Below are positions 6,601-8,249 of a DNA stretch of 8,249 bases, piece after piece. The stretch is taken from the NCBI GenBank assembly GCA_903918705.1, contig CAIXFP010000259.1:1-8249 (forward strand). The letters run 5' to 3'. Under the pieces are notes generated by a model. It saw only the letters and a list, made by a program, of their open reading frames with translations. It was not told the DNA's origin and searched no databases. Position numbers and translations under genes: made by a program. Numbering within the stretch: position 1 is the stretch's first letter; every line of letters begins with the position of its first letter. This DNA comes from an uncultured Pseudomonadota bacterium (GTDB lineage Bacteria > Pseudomonadota > Gammaproteobacteria > Burkholderiales > Thiobacillaceae).

Positions 6601-8249
6601 TACGGTAAATGGAACCGCGACGGGGACGGTCGCCTCGCCCTCCACCCTCGATACGATCAGCGGCATCGTCATCGGCACCGGGCAGGTCGGTACCGGCTAT
6701 CTCTTCGGCGAGCGTGGCGCCTCCCTCTCCGGCAGCGTGTATCTGGACAAGAATGACAACGGCAGCCTTGATGGCACGGATACCGGCATCAATGGCGTCA
6801 CCGTCACCCTGTCTGGTACGCCCACGGGTGGCGGTGATATTTGCAGCGTGATCGGGAGCGCGAATTGCACCCAGACGACCCTGAGCAACGGCGCTTTCAA
6901 TTTCACTGATCTGCCTTCCGGAACCTATGTCCTGACCGAAGCCCAACCCGTGAATTATGTCGACCGGACCACGGCGCCCGGCACGCCGGCCGGATCGGCC
7001 ACCACAGGCACGACCATCAGCGGCATAGCCCTCGGTTCGGGGGTCGGTGGAACCGGCTATCTGTTCGGCGAGAAAGGCGGCGCGATCTCCGGTTATGTCT
7101 ACCTCGATCTGAACAATGACGGGATCAGGAGCGGTGCCGGGGAAGTCGGCATCAGCGGTGTCACGGTGACACTGTCCGGCACGACCAGGTCCGGTGTCAG
7201 CGTCTGTACCTTGATTCCCTCTTGCACGCAGACGACCGCTGCCGATGGCAGCTACAGCTTCAGCAATCTGCCCAGCGCCAATCCCGGTGGATACTCGGTG
7301 GCCGTGACGCAGCCGCCTTATCTTCCCGGGAAAGCCACGGTGGGGTCTGCGGGGGGCGCGGCTACGGCAGCCGGAACCTCGTCCCCCATCATCAGCGGCA
7401 TCGTCGCGAACGGGATCAGTTCGACCGACAACAACTTCGGCGAGATCGGCAACGGCCGCATTTCCGGCATCGTGTATTGGGACGTCAACAGGAACGGCCA
7501 ACTGGATGCCGCCGACGTCCCGCTGCCGCGTGTAGTGATCACTCTTACCGGAACAGACAACCCGGCCAACAACGTTACGATCGGTCCTCTGACTACCACG
7601 ACTGCGGCGGACGGTTCCTGGTCATTTACCATGCTGCGCCCAGGCACCTATCGGATTACAGAAACCCAGCCCCTCGATTACGCCGAAGGCAGCAATCGGC
7701 TCGGTACCGGGGCCAGCGCGCCTGGTACGGCCACTAGCTGGAGCAATGCCAGCCTGTTCAGCGAGATTCAGATCACCGGCATCGACAAGGCAGACGGCTA
7801 TCAGTTCGGGGAAATCGCCAACGACATCAAAGGCTATGTCTATGTCGATGCCAACAACAACGGCATCAAGGATGCCGGTGAAACTCCGTTGTCCGGCGTG
7901 ACCATCAGCCTGAGCGGCGCCACGGCATCGGGGGCGGCGGTCAGCCAGACCGTCAGCAGCGGCGCCGATGGCAGCTACAGTTTCAGCAACATCAAAAACG
8001 GCACCTACAGCCTCGTCGAGACCCAACCCACAGGCTATCTCGATGGTCGTGAGACCGCCGGCAGCCAGGGTGGCTCGGTGGACAACACCAGCTTTACCGG
8101 CAACCCGGCGCAGAACCGTATTTCCAACATGGCATTCAATGCGTCCAGTGCCTCCACCGACAACGATTTCGGCGAGGTCCAGGGCAGCAGCTTGGGCGGC
8201 AAGGTCTATCTGGACGCCAACGACAACGGTGTTATGGATGGATCGGACG
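509..8249 (+). CDS. Giant secreted DUF11 / SdrD B-like repeat protein, probable surface adhesin (partial, runs off the right edge)
   Basis: One frame (codons starting at positions equal to 2 mod 3) is open from ATG 509 to the window end, 2580 codons with no stop or visible frameshift; the C-terminus is missing. Residues 1-63 form a long signal peptide: a polar stretch, Arg25-Arg26, a first apolar patch near 27-42, then the hydrophobic core ILAITLGMAALALLPAAAA at 45-63, with cleavage likely near Ala62-Ala63/Asp64. Residues ~64-1556 hold ten Ig-like DUF11-type modules, with NNGP- or SNGAG-like strands and W-x-C...V-T-C hairpins. Residues ~1557-2580 hold SdrD B-like modules, with SGxVYxDxNxNG loops, DGSYSFxNLxxGTYxLxETQP strands and FGE ends. 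These families build extracellular stalks in adhesins and other surface proteins. The protein is rich in Thr, Ser, Gly, Ala and Asn. A surface or biofilm role is inferred from architecture. The export and anchoring route (type I signal, PEP-CTERM, IPTL-CTERM or other) cannot be seen. The polA neighbour gives no functional hint. Confidence 0.93.
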   Translation, partial: MLTSGMRQWLHGVNPNKAGAAWSCRRVPLPVGFFLGAARGLLRQILAITLGMAALALLPAAAADLQVSSFTYTTPLLDGASETFTVVAGNNGDPASNARLRVFLPANFSFASAPAGCQFENAPHTFDSAPGGNNPDPGAPYNTLRMLYCDYASVALGQTITLNFSGTATSTGADGMLADYWSLGTDDNPSDNSLPKQITVNTGFDLALQATPIIVSHGGTQIPDGGSTVGGNSLTVTAKIKNNGPDTATSATVQVGLPTPTSNFGSVSVPTGTPWSCSNASNTVTCSYTGSAVASGGNFPDIAITGVLSTSISGSVPFTVAIASNSSDPNTGNNGPATTHVNVLLPTDLAATKALYANGVSASTVVYSGSAYYRIGFTNNGPSSVAVNMASVSDTIGAGWTIGAMPSGCHLNSRTVTCGNGSILASGDTQTFDIPVTAPASGSCPGNTATVALLDATMSDTNFADDSVTVACTWGAATADIAASKQLLVGGSPTTSVPYGQGAVFRIGISNGAGSPGIVANGAQVVDAFDPSWTLGAMPAGCLNSSGTVTCKNQSTLSAGQSVTFDIPVTAPASGSGNTNTAVVSLLPASGLTDSNSGNDSAQVAYTLTVPQVDLAASKVFLFNSTSVSSVGYQQPAVFRIGISNAAGSQASVPLGGARVTDAIASAWTVGSLPATCSVDVSNVVTCTNPATLAPGASVTFDIPVTAPGSSDNCNAGNNSATVALLAANMVDPNSGNNTISVNCGAVTPNADLYVSAKTKVRTAGSGLVADGDSITSTITVTNRGGSNAYATGTITVTDTFGSDEIYDSNSSAGIWSCSAPSGTVGQVVTCTTISSSNALAPGASLLPLVLVSHASLTTPGAYALTNTACAGRAADAGYTLDQNSGDCLNASINTSKVNATVTLAKTATTPTSGGPQVNGATLASTDNTLIYTVTASVSGLTGGTNIPTLTISDPIPSALYGTFDHLGNNNTSPLSTGVSAAVVSAGTGESCSVSGATPPVVTCTLKNVASGAPRSITVSVSRPMKSGSNISNTATVTSPDAFISGTLSASASVNVNPQTDINVSKSANPTSAPTGTKVVFTNQVNIDGPDGASNLKLFDAFDPTRFYYFPNSATINGVAAGSSCVVQTMNPTVSDPTFSGVTGLECDLGTINPDSVGTRKTVTVQYTAIPKYPYPDGVNTTYTNHVRVQTDTPESNTTNNTATATVTVLPPSLDLTITNTDLVDPVDWDDTVPPVINYKITSTNSNASTSTANAVQVIDIPSPPSGYSMTFTGASLDASSTFSPSGGINCVATPAAGVTSYVTCSYNVLPPGKSVVIDMNYSLATNPTGGSMTKGTVFTDIAKICSAEGGGTGDGGDVASCTPSPNYDTPNSNNRILETTTLLPKTDLTVYSKQAVSATTGLPISTIQINEVFNYIVKLRNIGPASAYLATVTDSLPTGFRIAGTIGVSAGSAVSLTNGSTCTGAVGASGLSCNLGAIPVDASAVGSEDATKTVTLTIPVKADPAVFTGPYSTNISNTACVVPAPDPNNSGHNYSRDPTSGNNCSSGNIQVPVYASLSGTVFKGTTLAAGLTSGTGISGVSLTVTGTSGLANGVTHTTTTAANGSYSFANLPPGTWTLTETQPAAYYDGYTSVGTGVVGTPGGTVKAARGVVGGAADSITNITLVNNEVASNYNFEEYAPVTVSGTVWLDANDDGLIDNGEATGFAGAVLKISGNDYLGNPLNAANYTTTSSGTYFFSVPPSDQGNYTVTELTEPSGTLDGKDFDGSAVIAGSEGRAAGSDTISVVQSALAPGATLPHRNFGELLPASLSGYVYFDANSNSTRDGNETIGFGSVQLALTGTDDLSNPVSLTTTSSGSAGAYSFTGLRPGTYTVSETPPPGMFVTGAQVGSGNGAASSSPTSPQTVSTIAVASGNALINYNFGQNGTTQISGYVYVDSNNNGAKDTGERGIPGVAVTLSGIAAATNGSVCGGSYFNGTFTSCTVITDSNGYYAFVGIPGSDSGGYTLTERAANGSSSTILSSYGDGTETAGTVNGTATGTVASPSTLDTISGIVIGTGQVGTGYLFGERGASLSGSVYLDKNDNGSLDGTDTGINGVTVTLSGTPTGGGDICSVIGSANCTQTTLSNGAFNFTDLPSGTYVLTEAQPVNYVDRTTAPGTPAGSATTGTTISGIALGSGVGGTGYLFGEKGGAISGYVYLDLNNDGIRSGAGEVGISGVTVTLSGTTRSGVSVCTLIPSCTQTTAADGSYSFSNLPSANPGGYSVAVTQPPYLPGKATVGSAGGAATAAGTSSPIISGIVANGISSTDNNFGEIGNGRISGIVYWDVNRNGQLDAADVPLPRVVITLTGTDNPANNVTIGPLTTTTAADGSWSFTMLRPGTYRITETQPLDYAEGSNRLGTGASAPGTATSWSNASLFSEIQITGIDKADGYQFGEIANDIKGYVYVDANNNGIKDAGETPLSGVTISLSGATASGAAVSQTVSSGADGSYSFSNIKNGTYSLVETQPTGYLDGRETAGSQGGSVDNTSFTGNPAQNRISNMAFNASSASTDNDFGEVQGSSLGGKVYLDANDNGVMDGSD
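698..5176 (+). repeat. Array of ten DUF11-like Ig-type modules (residues ~64-1556)
   Basis: Module boundaries, placed at recurring D-L/D-I-x-x-(S/T)K-like openings, are roughly residues 64-204, 205-347, 348-479, 480-613, 614-751, 752-899, 900-1060, 1061-1214, 1215-1387 and 1388-1556. Recurrent elements are a strand such as FTNNGP or RIGISNxAGS, a paired cysteine hairpin (for example CSNASNTVTC), a TFDIPVTAP-like strand and a closing DxNxGNN segment. The units are 132 to 173 residues long. Modules 3-5 are the most alike and share FRIGI/YRIGF and FDIPVTAPxS. The first module is the most divergent. DUF11 modules are known from large surface proteins of bacteria and archaea; the individual ligand role is unknown. 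Boundaries are by eye and may be off by about ten residues. Confidence 0.85.
2021..2444 (+). repeat. Nucleotide-level duplication between DUF11 modules 4 and 5
   Basis: The 22 bases at 2021-2042 (starting TTCCGCATCGGCATC) recur exactly at 2423-2444. The offset is 402 bases, or 134 codons, which equals the module period. Similar but diverged DNA is seen in module 3. A second shared stretch encodes TFDIPVTAP in modules 3, 4 and 5. This points to relatively recent tandem duplication, or ongoing gene conversion, in this part of the array. Confidence 0.8.
5177..8249 (+). repeat. Array of SdrD B-like modules with putative calcium loops (eight complete, ninth cut)
   Basis: Modules span about residues 1557-1683, 1684-1807, 1808-1928, 1929-2070, 2071-2190, 2191-2316, 2317-2438, 2439-2560 and 2561 onward. 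The usual unit is SG-x-V-Y-x-D-x-N-x-[ND]-G, then GV-x-[VI]-[TS]-L-[ST]-G, then [DN]G-[SA]-[YF]-x-F, then G-T-Y-x-[LV]-[TS]-E-[TA]-[QP]P, ending F-G-E. The first Asp of the loop lies at residues 1691, 1817, 1937, 2080, 2200, 2325, 2447 and 2569, so the period is 120-143 residues. Module 1 has the later strands (ANGSYSFANLPPGTWTLTETQP) but no Asp/Asn loop. Module 3 has a degenerate loop (DANSNSTRDGNE). In Gram-positive Sdr proteins such B repeats bind calcium and form a rigid stalk; calcium binding here is inferred from the motif. Confidence 0.9.

Noticed and set aside
6554..7501. Minus-strand open frame of 315 codons
   Set aside because: Antisense to SdrD B-like modules 4-7; same composition artefact. 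Its periodic look (PVDIIH-, VVILVQIH-like segments) mirrors the repeats on the coding strand.
5579..8249. Dockerin repeats, because of D-x-N-x-[DN]-G-x-x-D loops
   Set aside because: Dockerins carry two such loops within about 60-70 residues. Here a single loop opens each ~120-residue beta-rich module ending in FGE, which is the SdrD B pattern.
698..8249. Tandem-repeat array of CRISPR or satellite type
   Set aside because: Repeat units are hundreds of bases long, keep the reading frame and are diverged at DNA level; they are protein domain repeats.

Overview
The window looks like chromosomal DNA from a high-GC Gram-negative bacterium, most likely a proteobacterium. The only taxonomically useful gene is the start of DNA polymerase I on the minus strand. 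Its wording (for example FRDDWYPAYKAQRPPMPDDL and ALGWPLL) resembles betaproteobacterial PolA more than enterobacterial PolA. That placement rests on memory of the family, not on a search.

Layout: positions 1-328 hold the first ~109 codons of polA, reading leftward off the window. Positions 329-508 are a 180-base divergent intergenic region with a GGAG ribosome binding site, an imperfect hairpin and only weak promoter-like elements. From 509 to the right edge a single plus-strand frame stays open for 2580 codons with no stop, so the gene continues beyond the window. It encodes a giant secreted repeat protein: a ~63-residue extended signal peptide, then ten DUF11-like (conserved-repeat/Ig-like) modules at about residues 64-1556, then nine SdrD B-like modules from about residue 1557 onward, the ninth cut by the window edge. 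Eight of the nine B modules begin with a D-x-N-x-[DN]-G-like putative calcium loop.

The most informative structure in the giant protein is its cysteine pattern. Every DUF11-like module holds an even number (2 or 4). Among complete B modules only three consecutive ones (numbers 4-6) have cysteines, as one closely spaced pair each. The window therefore gives 36 cysteines in the predicted mature part, all in even sets per module, which suggests a disulfide-stapled exported stalk. The cell anchor or secretion signal lies outside the window. Nothing suggests a functional link between polA and the repeat protein beyond a shared divergent intergenic region. No RNA genes, insertion sequences or CRISPR arrays were seen.
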